From Alphaproteobacteria bacterium (GTDB taxonomy: Bacteria > Pseudomonadota > Alphaproteobacteria > Paracaedibacterales > CAITNM01), in assembly GCA_021298215.1 (NCBI GenBank), contig JAJTEE010000007.1:1-64000 (forward strand): a DNA stretch of 64,000 nt, read 5' to 3'. Below the pieces are notes generated by a model. It saw only the letters and a program-made list of their open reading frames with translations, ran no database searches and had not been told where the DNA came from. Below, piece by piece: positions 34,356-43,630 of this stretch (position 1 is the stretch's first letter; each line of letters starts with the position of its first letter). The position numbers and the translations under genes are program-made.

Positions 34356-35016
34356 GCGTTTATTTTTTTGGATCAAAAACCCCGCATTATGGGCTTTTTT
34401 AATAATATCTCCTGCTGCCTTAATTAGCGCCCTTTACATCTCTCCCGATGATTACCTACATGGCGAACTTGTACGCATTATGTATATTCATGTTCCTGCA
34501 GCCTGGCTGGGGGTAGGAATTTATGTGGGAATGGGAATTTTTAGCTTTACAAGTCTTGTGTTGCGCTCACCTTTTTATAGTGTATGCGCGAAAAGCCTTG
34601 CCCTTCCCGGCTGTATTTTAACGCTTATTTGCATCCTTACCGGCTCTATCTGGGGCAAATTTGCTTGGGGAGCTTGGTGGGTGTGGGATGCACGCCTTAC
34701 TTCGGTGGTTGTGCTTTTATTTTTGTATATCGGCTATCTTAGTTTTTGTGAGAATGGCCCTAACCCGGCTGCTAGCGTTTTAAATGTTATTGGGCTCATT
34801 AATATTCCTATCATTAAATGGTCGGTGGATTGGTGGTTTACGCTGCATCAACCAAGTTCGTTTTCATTAACGCAAAAGCCAGCAATAGCCTTTGAGATGC
34901 TAATCCCTCTTGCCTTAATGACATTTGCTTTTCTAGCGTGGACGATTTGGGTATTTACAAAGCAATTTGATATAAATCTGTTACGATTTCAACGAGTAAC
35001 CTATGAAAAAATATAG
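34336..35016 (+). CDS. ccmC: Heme exporter protein CcmC
   Basis: About 226 residues, six membrane segments. It holds heme with CcmE in system I cytochrome c maturation. The tryptophan-rich heme-handling motif WGAWWVWDARLTS and the two external His regions (YIHVPAAWLG; LHQPSSF) are present. I start at 34336 (MTPAKLKRLFFWIKN); the open frame extends 23 codons further to 34267 but overlaps the small upstream gene. ccmA and ccmB are not adjacent. Confidence 0.93.
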   Translation: MTPAKLKRLFFWIKNPALWAFLIISPAALISALYISPDDYLHGELVRIMYIHVPAAWLGVGIYVGMGIFSFTSLVLRSPFYSVCAKSLALPGCILTLICILTGSIWGKFAWGAWWVWDARLTSVVVLLFLYIGYLSFCENGPNPAASVLNVIGLINIPIIKWSVDWWFTLHQPSSFSLTQKPAIAFEMLIPLALMTFAFLAWTIWVFTKQFDINLLRFQRVTYEKI

Positions 35017-35167
35017 ATTACCGCTCAGTCATGCGCTTAGTTTTGCGGCTATTTTTGGGATTATCATTAAGTCAGGAGCTCATTTTTTCGTCGCTTTGGC
35101 TTATATGCTTGCCTTTTTAGTGCTTGTAGGCACTCTAATTTTTGAGAATACAGACCCAAAAGACTAA
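35003..35167 (+). CDS. ccmD: CcmD-like small membrane protein
   Basis: A 54-residue protein, MKKYRLPLSHALSFAAIFGI onward, with one or two hydrophobic segments and a polar end (ENTDPKD). It overlaps the ccmC end by 14 bases and precedes ccmE, which is the normal place of ccmD, a factor that releases holo-CcmE from CcmABC. The sequence is poorly conserved in general, so the call rests mainly on position and topology. Confidence 0.7.
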   Translation: MKKYRLPLSHALSFAAIFGIIIKSGAHFFVALAYMLAFLVLVGTLIFENTDPKD

Positions 35168-35171
35168 GCTA

Positions 35172-35561
35172 ATGAGTCCTCAAGCAACATTACGAGCCGT
35201 GAAGATTACTCTAATAGTAAGTCTCTTTGTAGGAATCGGTTTATTTTTGGCAGGTGCTTTGCGTGAAAATATTGTGTATTTCAAAACACCCCATGAAATT
35301 TTGCAAATGCAAGAAATGCCTACCAAACTGCGATTAGGCGGCCTTGTTGTGAAAAATTCTTTAAAATCTAAAAATGGCCTGTACCAATTTGAAGTAAGAG
35401 ATAATTCTGCAACGATGTTAGTGCATTACGCAGGCAGACTCCCTGATTTATTTCGGGAAGGGCAGGGCGTAGTTGCCATTGGAAGTTATGATAGAGGCTC
35501 AAAGACTTTTATTGCAAGTCAGTTGTTGGTAAAGCATGATCAGTATTACCGGCCTAAATAA
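35172..35561 (+). CDS. ccmE: Heme chaperone CcmE
   Basis: About 129 residues from the ATG at 35172. An N-terminal membrane anchor (about 8-30) and an OB-fold periplasmic domain (LRLGGLVVKNSL, FEVRDNSATMLVHYAGRLPDLFREGQGVVA). The covalent heme ligand is His122, followed by Tyr126 (KHDQYY; usually HDEXY). It carries heme to the CcmF/H lyase. The longer frame to a TTG at 35142 overlaps ccmD and is not needed. Confidence 0.95.
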   Translation: MSPQATLRAVKITLIVSLFVGIGLFLAGALRENIVYFKTPHEILQMQEMPTKLRLGGLVVKNSLKSKNGLYQFEVRDNSATMLVHYAGRLPDLFREGQGVVAIGSYDRGSKTFIASQLLVKHDQYYRPK

Positions 35562-36797
35562 TCAATTTTTTGGATATAGATAATTTTTCTCATAAAAAAC
35601 ATTAATTGTTGCCGCAAGGGAGTAATTAATCAAGGCTACAAAGCATGCCACGATGCTGATTATTAAAGGAGACAAAATCAAAAAGTAAGAATGTGCAAGA
35701 CCATACTGTTTGCTTAATAAATATCCACCTGCATAGCTAATGCTAATACCTAGATAAAACCAGAATGTAGAGTTAAAGAAAGGCTTATTTTTTTCAAATA
35801 AGGAAAAAACTAACACCATGCTAGGAGCCAAAAAACCTGCGTAAAAAAATGCAAATAAAAACTGATAAACAAGAGGACCATACGCTGTAAATATATTAAA
35901 AAAACTCAAGCTTAATACAACAAAAAGCATACCAAGCAGAGATTTAAACATAAGCCTAGGCCACGTAATATAGTCTGCAATGTTTTTAGCAACTAACAAG
36001 AAAACTCCTACTGCTGCATAAAAAGATATAAAACCTAATTTTTCTCCTACCGGAACAATCGATACATTTAAAAGATATGGCTCAATAAAAAAAGAGTTAT
36101 AGGTTTGCGCAGCGCCACAAACGCAGCCAACTAAAGTTGCCAAAATTTTTGCCATATTTCCCGGTAAAATTAGAGAGCTTTCGTTGATCTTTCTTGCTCC
36201 TTGTTTTTTGATATCAATAATAGAGTTTTTATTAAGAAAGAAAATTAGACCGGCTAGAAAACTCGCCACCAAAACAATAACCCCTGTTATTTGGCGACTA
36301 TACCAAGCAAAACAAACATCAGAAATCCCATAGCCTATCATTGACGCTACAATAACAAGAACGCTTATACTAATATCTGTTGCAGCATTATGATTTTTCA
36401 TTAAGTATATGATTGGCGTGATGATGGTTGCTGGAAACAAAAAGATATTAAGTGAGGCTATGGCTAAAACGATAGATTTTGTCTGGTAAAAATCTTCCAG
36501 GAAAAACAAATACAAATATATAGAAACAGCTGTAAAAATGTTTCCCAAAACAAGAAATTTTTGAGCTTTTAAAAAACCATAGTTTTCTGTGTAAGTTCCA
36601 AGAATATACGCTCCCATATTTCGAGCAAAAAAAGTGACCACCGCCCAAAGACATACGAACGAAACGTAATAAGAAGAACTTTGTCCTAATGTGCTATGGA
36701 GCTGGATGTCAAACCAGGTTAAGCGAGTACAACAAAACGATTGAAGCATCACGATGCAAAGAAGGGAGATACTTCCACGTGTTAATAAAGAATTCAT
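35562..36797 (-). CDS. MFS transporter
   Basis: A 411-residue protein with about 12 membrane segments, a cytoplasmic break near the middle (NKNSIIDIKKQGARKIN), and GSISLLCIVMLQSF at the start. It looks like a major facilitator of the metabolite/H+ symporter type; similar carriers (ProP-like) are abundant in intracellular alphaproteobacteria. Substrate unknown. It abuts ccmE convergently with no gap. Confidence 0.8.
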   Translation of the reverse strand: MNSLLTRGSISLLCIVMLQSFCCTRLTWFDIQLHSTLGQSSSYYVSFVCLWAVVTFFARNMGAYILGTYTENYGFLKAQKFLVLGNIFTAVSIYLYLFFLEDFYQTKSIVLAIASLNIFLFPATIITPIIYLMKNHNAATDISISVLVIVASMIGYGISDVCFAWYSRQITGVIVLVASFLAGLIFFLNKNSIIDIKKQGARKINESSLILPGNMAKILATLVGCVCGAAQTYNSFFIEPYLLNVSIVPVGEKLGFISFYAAVGVFLLVAKNIADYITWPRLMFKSLLGMLFVVLSLSFFNIFTAYGPLVYQFLFAFFYAGFLAPSMVLVFSLFEKNKPFFNSTFWFYLGISISYAGGYLLSKQYGLAHSYFLILSPLIISIVACFVALINYSLAATINVFYEKNYLYPKN

Positions 36798-36971
36798 CGG
36801 CTGAACCCCTTTTTGATGCTCTTAACTAAAGTAAATAGAATATTCTTGCAAATATAGCAAGGTATGTTTAAAAATTATTATTTAATAACAAAAATAAAAT
36901 TTTATCTATAATTTAGATGTTTACTGCTAACATTAAAACTCTTCAACTTAAAATAAACCTTATTTGGCTAA

Positions 36972-37904
36972 TTAACCAGCTAGGGTTTGCTCCATCTCGG
37001 CCCATTCACGCGCGGTAAGACCACTGTTTTCTTTCGTTACGGTCTCACCTTTTAGGCGTCTGCGCAAGACTTCAAGCATCTTTGCAGAAAACACAGCAGC
37101 ACCAACGCGGTAATCCATGAAGGCATCGTACGCGAATGGTACCCAGCGCTTTAAAACGTCAATCATCACATTCGAGTAGGCTTGAATTTCATATTGCGCA
37201 TGCGCATCTGCACGCAACCTTAGGAAATGCATAAGGTTGTGCAAATCAATTTTCCAGTACCACTGCGTATAATAATTAACAGGCAAATTCATACGAGCAA
37301 GCTCACGCGCAAGCCCTGGTCTGTCGTCTTCTTCCTTGGCATTTAGAAGATATTCGTACGTATCGTACGCTTGCATCGCATCACGCTTTAAAAGTTCAAG
37401 TACTTTTTGAGCATACTCACCTTCTAAGACTTCACCTCGTCCTTGGTTATTAATAGTAGACTGAGCTGCAAGATGCTGTGGCTCTGGCAGGTAAAACTCT
37501 CTATCTAAAATAGAATAACGAGCCGAATATTCATTCACATTTGCCGTGCGGTGGCGAATCCACTGGCGCGCAATAAAAATAGGCACTTTAATGTGAAATT
37601 TGATTTCGCACATTTCAAAAGGGGTTGTGTGCCAATGGCGCATTAAATAATTGATTAAGCCACGATCTTCCGTAACTTTCTTTGTGCCTTTACCATAAGA
37701 AACGCGGGCTGCTTGAACAATGGCGGAGTCGTCCCCCATATAATCCACTACGCGTACAAAACCATGATCAAGTACAGGTAAAGGTTTATAAAGGAGTTCT
37801 TCTAACGCTGGTACCGTTGCACGCTTTGTCTGAAAAGACTCTGAGATTTGCTCTTCTAATTCTTGAGAGTGCTGAGTATTTAGGCGAGCAACGTTTTCCA
37901 TCAC
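36972..37904 (-). CDS. thyX: FAD-dependent thymidylate synthase ThyX
   Basis: A 310-residue flavoenzyme making dTMP from dUMP with methylene-THF, linking to FolD at 1.2 kb. The ThyX motif RHR-x7-S is at 117-127 ([11 protein letters not shown]). An N-terminal extension of about 35 residues and the [19 protein letters not shown] substrate block are normal for the alphaproteobacterial form. No thyA is in the window. The 174-bp AT-rich gap to the MFS gene holds nothing I can name. Confidence 0.97.
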   Translation of the reverse strand: MMENVARLNTQHSQELEEQISESFQTKRATVPALEELLYKPLPVLDHGFVRVVDYMGDDSAIVQAARVSYGKGTKKVTEDRGLINYLMRHWHTTPFEMCEIKFHIKVPIFIARQWIRHRTANVNEYSARYSILDREFYLPEPQHLAAQSTINNQGRGEVLEGEYAQKVLELLKRDAMQAYDTYEYLLNAKEEDDRPGLARELARMNLPVNYYTQWYWKIDLHNLMHFLRLRADAHAQYEIQAYSNVMIDVLKRWVPFAYDAFMDYRVGAAVFSAKMLEVLRRRLKGETVTKENSGLTAREWAEMEQTLAG

Positions 37905-37975
37905 TTGTATATTTTTAAATTACATTACAGACTATACTAGAGAAACTTGCACAAAAATCCAAGGAAAAAGCATTC

Positions 37976-38440
37976 ATGATACCCAAGCATAAAATGATCA
38001 AAATGCGTGCGCTTGATAAGGATGATCTGCATCATATTGCTGAACAATTACGCGATGGGTTGTGCCCTATTCTCGCGATGGTGCATGAGAAAGAGAGCTT
38101 TACGCTATTGGTTAATCGCTTTTGCTGGAATCATGAAGACAAAATTGAGGATGAAACGCTGCATTATAGATCACATGTAGGTTTGCTTTTTCGCCATGTG
38201 GAAAAGGTACAGCGTAAGGGATTTGAGCAACATTCGAAAGAGCGCATTTTAAATCTTTTACATATTCATTTAAAAGAGGAAAAGGCAAGCACGTGGGTGC
38301 ATCTTGTTTTTTCTAAGGGTTGTGAAATTCGTTTATGTGTTAAAAAGCTTGAGGCGTATCTGAGCGATCTTCATGATCCGTGGCCGACACGTTCAAAACC
38401 GACGCATATACATGAGCATCTTGAAGAGTTAGCTAGCTAG
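37976..38440 (+). CDS. DUF2948-family protein
   Basis: A 154-residue cytosolic protein of the alphaproteobacterial DUF2948 family: LRAL-like opening (MRALDKDDLHHIAEQL), FTLLVNRFCWNHED, LLFRHVEKVQRKGF, and the terminal CVKKLEAYLSDLHDPWPTRSKPTH. Function unknown in the family. Divergent from thyX and convergent with the next gene, overlapping it by 12 bases. Confidence 0.85.
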   Translation: MIPKHKMIKMRALDKDDLHHIAEQLRDGLCPILAMVHEKESFTLLVNRFCWNHEDKIEDETLHYRSHVGLLFRHVEKVQRKGFEQHSKERILNLLHIHLKEEKASTWVHLVFSKGCEIRLCVKKLEAYLSDLHDPWPTRSKPTHIHEHLEELAS

Positions 38441-39613
38441 AGATTCGTTTATGCTAATTTCTAAATTTTGGATTTTACGAAAGAGGTTTGATCCACTTCT
38501 TTCAAGAGTTTCCATCGTTGCTTTCAAATTTCTTAATACTTCGAGAGCAGCTACTAGATCAGCGTCTTGGTGTTTTAGGTATCGTTGCTTTATATAATAA
38601 AATGAAATCCCTGGATTGGCGAGTTTTCCTGGGTGCTCCACAGCATGGTAATCTGCCAAACTTAGGAGAGCATCGCAATTAACTGTAGCGACTTCTTCTA
38701 ATATTTGCTCCGCTTGCTTAAAAAGCTTTCTAGCTTCATTCACATCAGATAACACAGCAGCACGCTCATAAAGGTTACATCCGTAATGGTTACCAGCTTC
38801 TTGCTTATTCAGCTGATAGGCTCTGTTAAAATAATATTCTGCTGTTGGTGTACCTTCCATAAAAACCACACCATTTCGTAACCCATTATCAATAACACCA
38901 CCTGCTCCTAATAGAGCCGTGATATTGTCTGGTTCTATAGCTAAAGCACTTTGATAGTACCCAAGCACAGTCGCTGTGAAACGCTCTGCATCTGTATTTT
39001 CTGCCAAGGCAATATACGCACGTGCGTTAGGATGGGTGGAAACAATTCTTTTCAGTCCGGTTTTGTATTCATGCTTTGTTAAAATAGAGTGCTGCAATTG
39101 ATGATCGCGCTCCAACATAAGCGTTAAGAAATCGGCATTTCCTTCGAGAGCTAGATTTTTTGCTCTCTGCATAATACTAGCTATCTTTTCTTGATGCTTT
39201 TCAATTTCACCGTCGATCACCATGCAAATAACGTGGTACATTGCACTGATATCCCTGTCTTCATAAGCTGTTTTAATAAGAAGCGCTCGTGCTTCAGATA
39301 GTACGGAAACTATTTGATGATTTGGGAGACCAAATCTATAGACAAGACCTAGGGTTATCCAATCTTTTGCTGATCCTCTGCCGCTTTCACAGACTCTTTG
39401 TTCAGCTCTTTTAAATTCCCCCCATGAAAGATCATAGGAGTGTCTTTGAAGAGGCTGCGTGATCAAATTAGCATGACTTACTGCATGCTTGAAAACATTA
39501 ACGTCTGTGAAAAGGCGCTCTTCCTCAACAGCATCCATCCCTCTTACTTCAACACGAAATAGGACAGACATAATCCAGATGACAGTGGAGAGAGTAAAAA
39601 TATTTTGTTTCAT
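38429..39613 (-). CDS. Secreted TPR/Sel1-like repeat protein
   Basis: About 394 residues from the Met at 39613 (MKQNIFTLSTVIWIMSVLF signal segment). The mature part is helical with TPR-like units, most clearly ATVLGYYQSALAIEPDNITALLGAG and AEYYFNRAYQLNKQEAGNHYG, then EARKLFKQAEQILEEVA. Such solenoids bind proteins or peptides. No signature enzyme motif. Expected to be periplasmic or exported; could be an effector (inference). AT-rich gap upstream. Confidence 0.68.
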   Translation of the reverse strand: MKQNIFTLSTVIWIMSVLFRVEVRGMDAVEEERLFTDVNVFKHAVSHANLITQPLQRHSYDLSWGEFKRAEQRVCESGRGSAKDWITLGLVYRFGLPNHQIVSVLSEARALLIKTAYEDRDISAMYHVICMVIDGEIEKHQEKIASIMQRAKNLALEGNADFLTLMLERDHQLQHSILTKHEYKTGLKRIVSTHPNARAYIALAENTDAERFTATVLGYYQSALAIEPDNITALLGAGGVIDNGLRNGVVFMEGTPTAEYYFNRAYQLNKQEAGNHYGCNLYERAAVLSDVNEARKLFKQAEQILEEVATVNCDALLSLADYHAVEHPGKLANPGISFYYIKQRYLKHQDADLVAALEVLRNLKATMETLERSGSNLFRKIQNLEISINESLAS

Positions 39614-39794
39614 TGATAAAAGTTTCACAGGACACACTAAGCATTAATATAAAATTTTATTATTAATTTAGTATTAAATATAAAATTTAAGAAAATAGCG
39701 CATCTTAAAAGAATCCTACCAACCTAATTCTAGAAGCTCTTTACCCTTTCTTAATGATATCTCAATAAAATCATAACTGATATGACATATTTGT

Positions 39795-40805
39795 ATGTAT
39801 ATGCAATTATTTGTTACAGGCGGATGCGGATTTGTTGGTTCAAACTTTGTTCTTGATTGGATTCAAGAAAAGCAGCAACCATTAGCTAACATTGATAGCT
39901 TAAATTACGCAGGACAATTAGCAAACCTTCAAGAGGTTGAAGATAATCCCTTATATACATTCATACACGGAAATATTAATAATCGGATCTTAGTTGCAAA
40001 TAGTCTGAGTTTGCATGATCCAGATTGCATTGTGCATTTCGCCGCTGAATCGAAAACGACAAGTCCTTTACAAAAATCTGAGCATTTTCTTATTAATAAT
40101 GTGATTGGTACCTTTAACCTGTTAGAGGAAACATTAGCATTTTGGCAAGGATTGCCTGAGAAAAGGAAGCAGACGTTTAAATTTATTTATCTGTCTACGG
40201 ACGAAGTTTATGAAGATGACTGGTCACACTATTCCCCTAAAACTCCTTACGCTGCTAGCAAAGCCTGCGCTGACCATCTGGTGAATGCGTATCAACATGC
40301 GTTTGGACTTCCAACTATTACCATTCATTCGGGTAATATTTACGGACCTCGTCAATATAGTGAAAAGATGATTCCTTCTCTTTTGCATCAAGCATTAGCT
40401 GGGCAACAGCTAGATGTTTATGGAAATGGTAAAAATATGCAAGATTGGCTTTATGTTGGCGATGCTGTTGCTGCCATTAATCTCATCATTGGGCATGGAA
40501 CATCAGGAGAGTCTTATTATATTGACGGTGGTAAAGAGCAATCAAACCTGAGCCTTATCAAAACAATGTGCACCATTTTAGAGGAAAAAATCTCTCATGA
40601 CCCTTCTATTCCCTCGTTTGATTCGCTTATTCATTTGATTAAGGAAAAGGCGAATCAATCGCATTCATTTCATTCTCATAATGAAAAAATTGAAAGTGAA
40701 TTGGGATGGCATCCCGATACACCTTTAAATAAAGGACTAGAATCAACCATCAACTGGTATCTAGAGCATTGGTCTGCGCCACATGCTGGCGATACACATT
40801 ACTGA
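39795..40805 (+). CDS. NAD-dependent sugar epimerase/dehydratase (RmlB-like)
   Basis: A 336-residue short-chain-dehydrogenase-type protein closest to dTDP-glucose 4,6-dehydratase. NAD site GGCGFVGSNF (9-18), STDEVYED with the Thr-Asp-Glu of RmlB, YAASK active-site Tyr/Lys, and GNIYGPRQYSEKMIPSL. The region between STDEVY and YAASK is shorter than in RmlB, and HFAAES continues KTTSPL instead of the usual HVDRSI, so substrate may differ. No other deoxysugar genes are adjacent, making it an orphan; presumably cell-surface sugar synthesis. Confidence 0.82.
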   Translation: MYMQLFVTGGCGFVGSNFVLDWIQEKQQPLANIDSLNYAGQLANLQEVEDNPLYTFIHGNINNRILVANSLSLHDPDCIVHFAAESKTTSPLQKSEHFLINNVIGTFNLLEETLAFWQGLPEKRKQTFKFIYLSTDEVYEDDWSHYSPKTPYAASKACADHLVNAYQHAFGLPTITIHSGNIYGPRQYSEKMIPSLLHQALAGQQLDVYGNGKNMQDWLYVGDAVAAINLIIGHGTSGESYYIDGGKEQSNLSLIKTMCTILEEKISHDPSIPSFDSLIHLIKEKANQSHSFHSHNEKIESELGWHPDTPLNKGLESTINWYLEHWSAPHAGDTHY

Positions 40806-41332
40806 GGTAATGGAGCTGGGCTGTCCGCAAGCGTACTAAGATATGCTATTAAATCGGCTCGTTCTTGAGCATTTGAAAGACCAACGAAGGACATTTTAGT
40901 ACCTTTAATGTATTCTCTGGGTTTTTGTAAATAGGCATCTAGGGCCTCGTACGTCCACTTGCCACCGTGAGATTTCATGGCTTGAGAGTATATGTAATCA
41001 GAAGCATGAGCCACCGCATTCATTACCACCCCCCAAAGATTTGGTCCAGTTCGATGTGGTGCGCCTTTATCAAACGTATGGCATTGGAGGCATTTTTTGG
41101 CGATTTTTTCACCGTTAGCAACACTGGCGGTTGATAATATTTTTCCTATGGGTTCTGATGTTTCTTGAGGTGTAGCAGCATTTGCAGGAATTTCGTTTCC
41201 TGTTTCGATACCTAAAATGTTTTGCTTCAGTGGTGTTGGAGATATTAGATTTTCTGAAATTAAATGAAAAATCTGCATGCACAAAAGAGCAACAAGAACG
41301 CTTGCAAAGATTTTATTAAACTCCAAGTTCAT
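40799..41332 (-). CDS. Membrane-anchored c-type cytochrome
   Basis: A 177-residue protein with an uncleaved N-terminal anchor (about 8-30), a linker, and a class I cytochrome c domain: heme motif C81-x2-C84-H85 (CLQCHTF), GPNLWGVV, and axial Met147 (KGTKMSFVG). It resembles the CycM/cytochrome c552 electron shuttle between the bc1 complex and cytochrome oxidase. It depends on the Ccm system seen at 34-35 kb. Its start overlaps the hydrolase stop by 4 bases. Confidence 0.92.
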   Translation of the reverse strand: MNLEFNKIFASVLVALLCMQIFHLISENLISPTPLKQNILGIETGNEIPANAATPQETSEPIGKILSTASVANGEKIAKKCLQCHTFDKGAPHRTGPNLWGVVMNAVAHASDYIYSQAMKSHGGKWTYEALDAYLQKPREYIKGTKMSFVGLSNAQERADLIAYLSTLADSPAPLPQ

Positions 41333-42234
41333 ACCGCTATACTTTGATAAAAGTGGCGCATTGAAGATAGAATCTCTTCATCAAAAATCTTTGGCCGCGC
41401 ATGCCCCATTCTTTGGATAATGGTAAGAGTCGCGTTATAATGGCTGGCCGTTTTTTTCGCATGCGCTATAGGCAACATAGGATCAGCACTACCATGAATT
41501 ACGTGCACGGGGCATGATGCTTTGATATGGTAATAACACATTGGGCCTTGCGCACAAGCCATCATATGATTATGCATAAGCGACGAAGATACATTAGTTT
41601 TTCGTCGCAAATACGATTTTTCAAGCAATGGAACCCATTCGGTTTCATCAAAAAGAGTATCTTTTCCATTAAAGAGTTTTAGAACTTTTAAACTTTTAAA
41701 AAGCCAAGAATCAAAATCAGACTGATCAATCATTCCAATACTTTTAAGGCCCTCTAGCACGTCGGCTTCTGGCGCAGGCAAATCATTAGCAGCAACTGTT
41801 CCCATCATGGCTTTACTCATGGATGAAAAATCAACCGTGCTCATGATTAATGTGACACTTAGAACTTTGTCTGGAGATCTTTCCATGCATAATTGAGCAA
41901 GATAACCTCCCATTGAAGTGCCCACTAAATGAGCTTTATCAATACTATATCCTTCTAAAATATGAATAATATCATCACTTAAATCCTGTAACTTATATGG
42001 ATTCATCATGTAGTTGAGATGCGTTGACTGACCCACATCGCGGTGATCATATCGAATGACAAAAAAATCCTTGGAAAGTTCTGTGCAAAAGCTATCGCTC
42101 CACATGATACCCTGCCCGGCAACGCCCATAATGAGGATAATGGCTGGCTTTTTTTTATCACCAAAGCTTTCTGTCCAGAAACTAATGGAGTCTGATTGAA
42201 TAATTTTTTCTGAAGCGCTAGTTTTTTCAGTCAT
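41329..42234 (-). CDS. Alpha/beta hydrolase
   Basis: A 301-residue alpha/beta hydrolase fold protein. Nucleophile Ser107 in GTSMGG, the RYDHRDVGQS oxyanion-side block, Asp in HGSADPMLP and a late His in MGHARP complete the triad. No signal peptide. Possibly an esterase or a homolog of carboxylesterase/bioH-type enzymes; substrate unknown. It overlaps tolB by 8 bases upstream. Confidence 0.85.
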   Translation of the reverse strand: MTEKTSASEKIIQSDSISFWTESFGDKKKPAIILIMGVAGQGIMWSDSFCTELSKDFFVIRYDHRDVGQSTHLNYMMNPYKLQDLSDDIIHILEGYSIDKAHLVGTSMGGYLAQLCMERSPDKVLSVTLIMSTVDFSSMSKAMMGTVAANDLPAPEADVLEGLKSIGMIDQSDFDSWLFKSLKVLKLFNGKDTLFDETEWVPLLEKSYLRRKTNVSSSLMHNHMMACAQGPMCYYHIKASCPVHVIHGSADPMLPIAHAKKTASHYNATLTIIQRMGHARPKIFDEEILSSMRHFYQSIAV

Positions 42235-43543
42235 TCGACATAATTGAGGTTAGCAAAGGTGACCAGCAACCATCTGTTGCGGATTTTTGCGTTGGAATTC
42301 TTCGACGATTCCTACCTGTTAAGTCGATCATATCAATTTGATTTTTATCCATAGCGCTGCCGGATCTGGAATACATAATGTAGCGACCGTTAGGAGACCA
42401 GGTTGGACTCTCAACGAGGTAGCCTTGTGAGACCAATCGCTCTCCAGTTCCTTCAGGTGAAATCACTCCAATATAAAATGTTCCTTCAACTTGCTTTGTA
42501 AAGGCTATCAAATCTCCTCGTGGGGACCACACTGGCTGGAAATATTTACCTTTACCAAAACTAATCCGACGCACATTAGAACCATCCGCATTCATAATAA
42601 AGATTCCCGGCTTTGACGGGCCATCGCGATCAGAGACAAATGCGATTTTTGTGCCATCGGGTGAATAGCACGGAGACGTATCGATGGAGCGATGCTCGGT
42701 TAGCTGAGTGTTTTTACCGGAGGCTATATCCATGGTATAAACAGCACTGGCGCCGTCTTTTTCATAGCTGAATACAACGCTATTGCTGTCAGGAGAGAAT
42801 CGCGGTGCGAATGTCATGCCTGGGAAATGTCCCAGCACTTTGGATGTTTTACTTTTAAGATCAAGCACGTAAACATGCGGTTGGTTTTTAACATACGCAA
42901 GGTATGCAACCTTCTTAGCATCAGGAGAAATCCGTGGCGTTAAAACTAAGTGCTGTCCATCAGTTAAAGGTTGTGGATTAAAGCCATCCCAATCCATAAT
43001 CATCAAACGCTTTTTTGGATTACGGCGATCGTTGTTTATCATTTCAACAAAAAGAATTTTTGAATCGAAGACGCCTGTTTCCCCAGTTGCACGTCCATAA
43101 ATACTATCGGCCATAATATGCGTCATGCGGCGCCAGTTCTTTTTCTCGCCATCATAAGAAAGGCCAAGCATTTGCTGGCCTGTTAAAACGTCGAAAAGCC
43201 TAAAGCTGATTGTGATTTTGTCAGAACTTAATTGCTTTACTTCTCCATAAATTAGAAATCTGGCTTTTAAAGGGCGCCAATTGCTCATGTTGGGGCCATC
43301 TTTAGAAAGGGAAGCAGCCGTTTGCAAGAAGGCAGTTTTTCCAATTGCCGTAAATAGTCCGGATGCTTCAAGGTCACTCGTTAAAACTGCAGCAATATCT
43401 TCGCCTAAATTATCAATGCTATCTGGATTATAAAAATCTACAATAGCCACTGGGTCAGGATTGACCTCTCCTTTTGTGATTTCTATTTTAAGAGCATGCA
43501 AAGAGCAAACGAAGAAAAAGGCAGCAATAAAAAAACGCGTCAT
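42227..43543 (-). CDS. tolB: Tol-Pal system protein TolB
   Basis: A 438-residue periplasmic beta-propeller that links Pal and TolA during cell constriction. Signal peptide (1-17), an N-terminal alpha/beta domain (about 20-160, DLEASGLFTAIGKTAF), and WD40-like PD40 repeats (APRFSPDSNSVVFSYEKDG, SPCYSPDGTKIAFVSDRDG, QPVWSPRGDLIAFTKQ). tolQRA and pal are not adjacent here. Confidence 0.95.
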   Translation of the reverse strand: MTRFFIAAFFFVCSLHALKIEITKGEVNPDPVAIVDFYNPDSIDNLGEDIAAVLTSDLEASGLFTAIGKTAFLQTAASLSKDGPNMSNWRPLKARFLIYGEVKQLSSDKITISFRLFDVLTGQQMLGLSYDGEKKNWRRMTHIMADSIYGRATGETGVFDSKILFVEMINNDRRNPKKRLMIMDWDGFNPQPLTDGQHLVLTPRISPDAKKVAYLAYVKNQPHVYVLDLKSKTSKVLGHFPGMTFAPRFSPDSNSVVFSYEKDGASAVYTMDIASGKNTQLTEHRSIDTSPCYSPDGTKIAFVSDRDGPSKPGIFIMNADGSNVRRISFGKGKYFQPVWSPRGDLIAFTKQVEGTFYIGVISPEGTGERLVSQGYLVESPTWSPNGRYIMYSRSGSAMDKNQIDMIDLTGRNRRRIPTQKSATDGCWSPLLTSIMSND

Positions 43544-43630
43544 CTACAATCAAAAATCAAGAACATATATAAAAAATTATAGCAAGATTTTGGGGAATAC
43601 TTAAAGGGGGGGAGTTTTTTTTGTTCAAAC

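Noticed and set aside
39795..40805. Assigning the epimerase/dehydratase the symbol rmlB
   Set aside because: The active-site neighbourhood differs and no other dTDP-sugar genes are adjacent, so the substrate is not established.
43606..43612. Run of seven G between tolB and the hydrolase gene
   Set aside because: It lies outside coding sequence and beyond the hydrolase stop, with no reading frame or promoter that it could switch.
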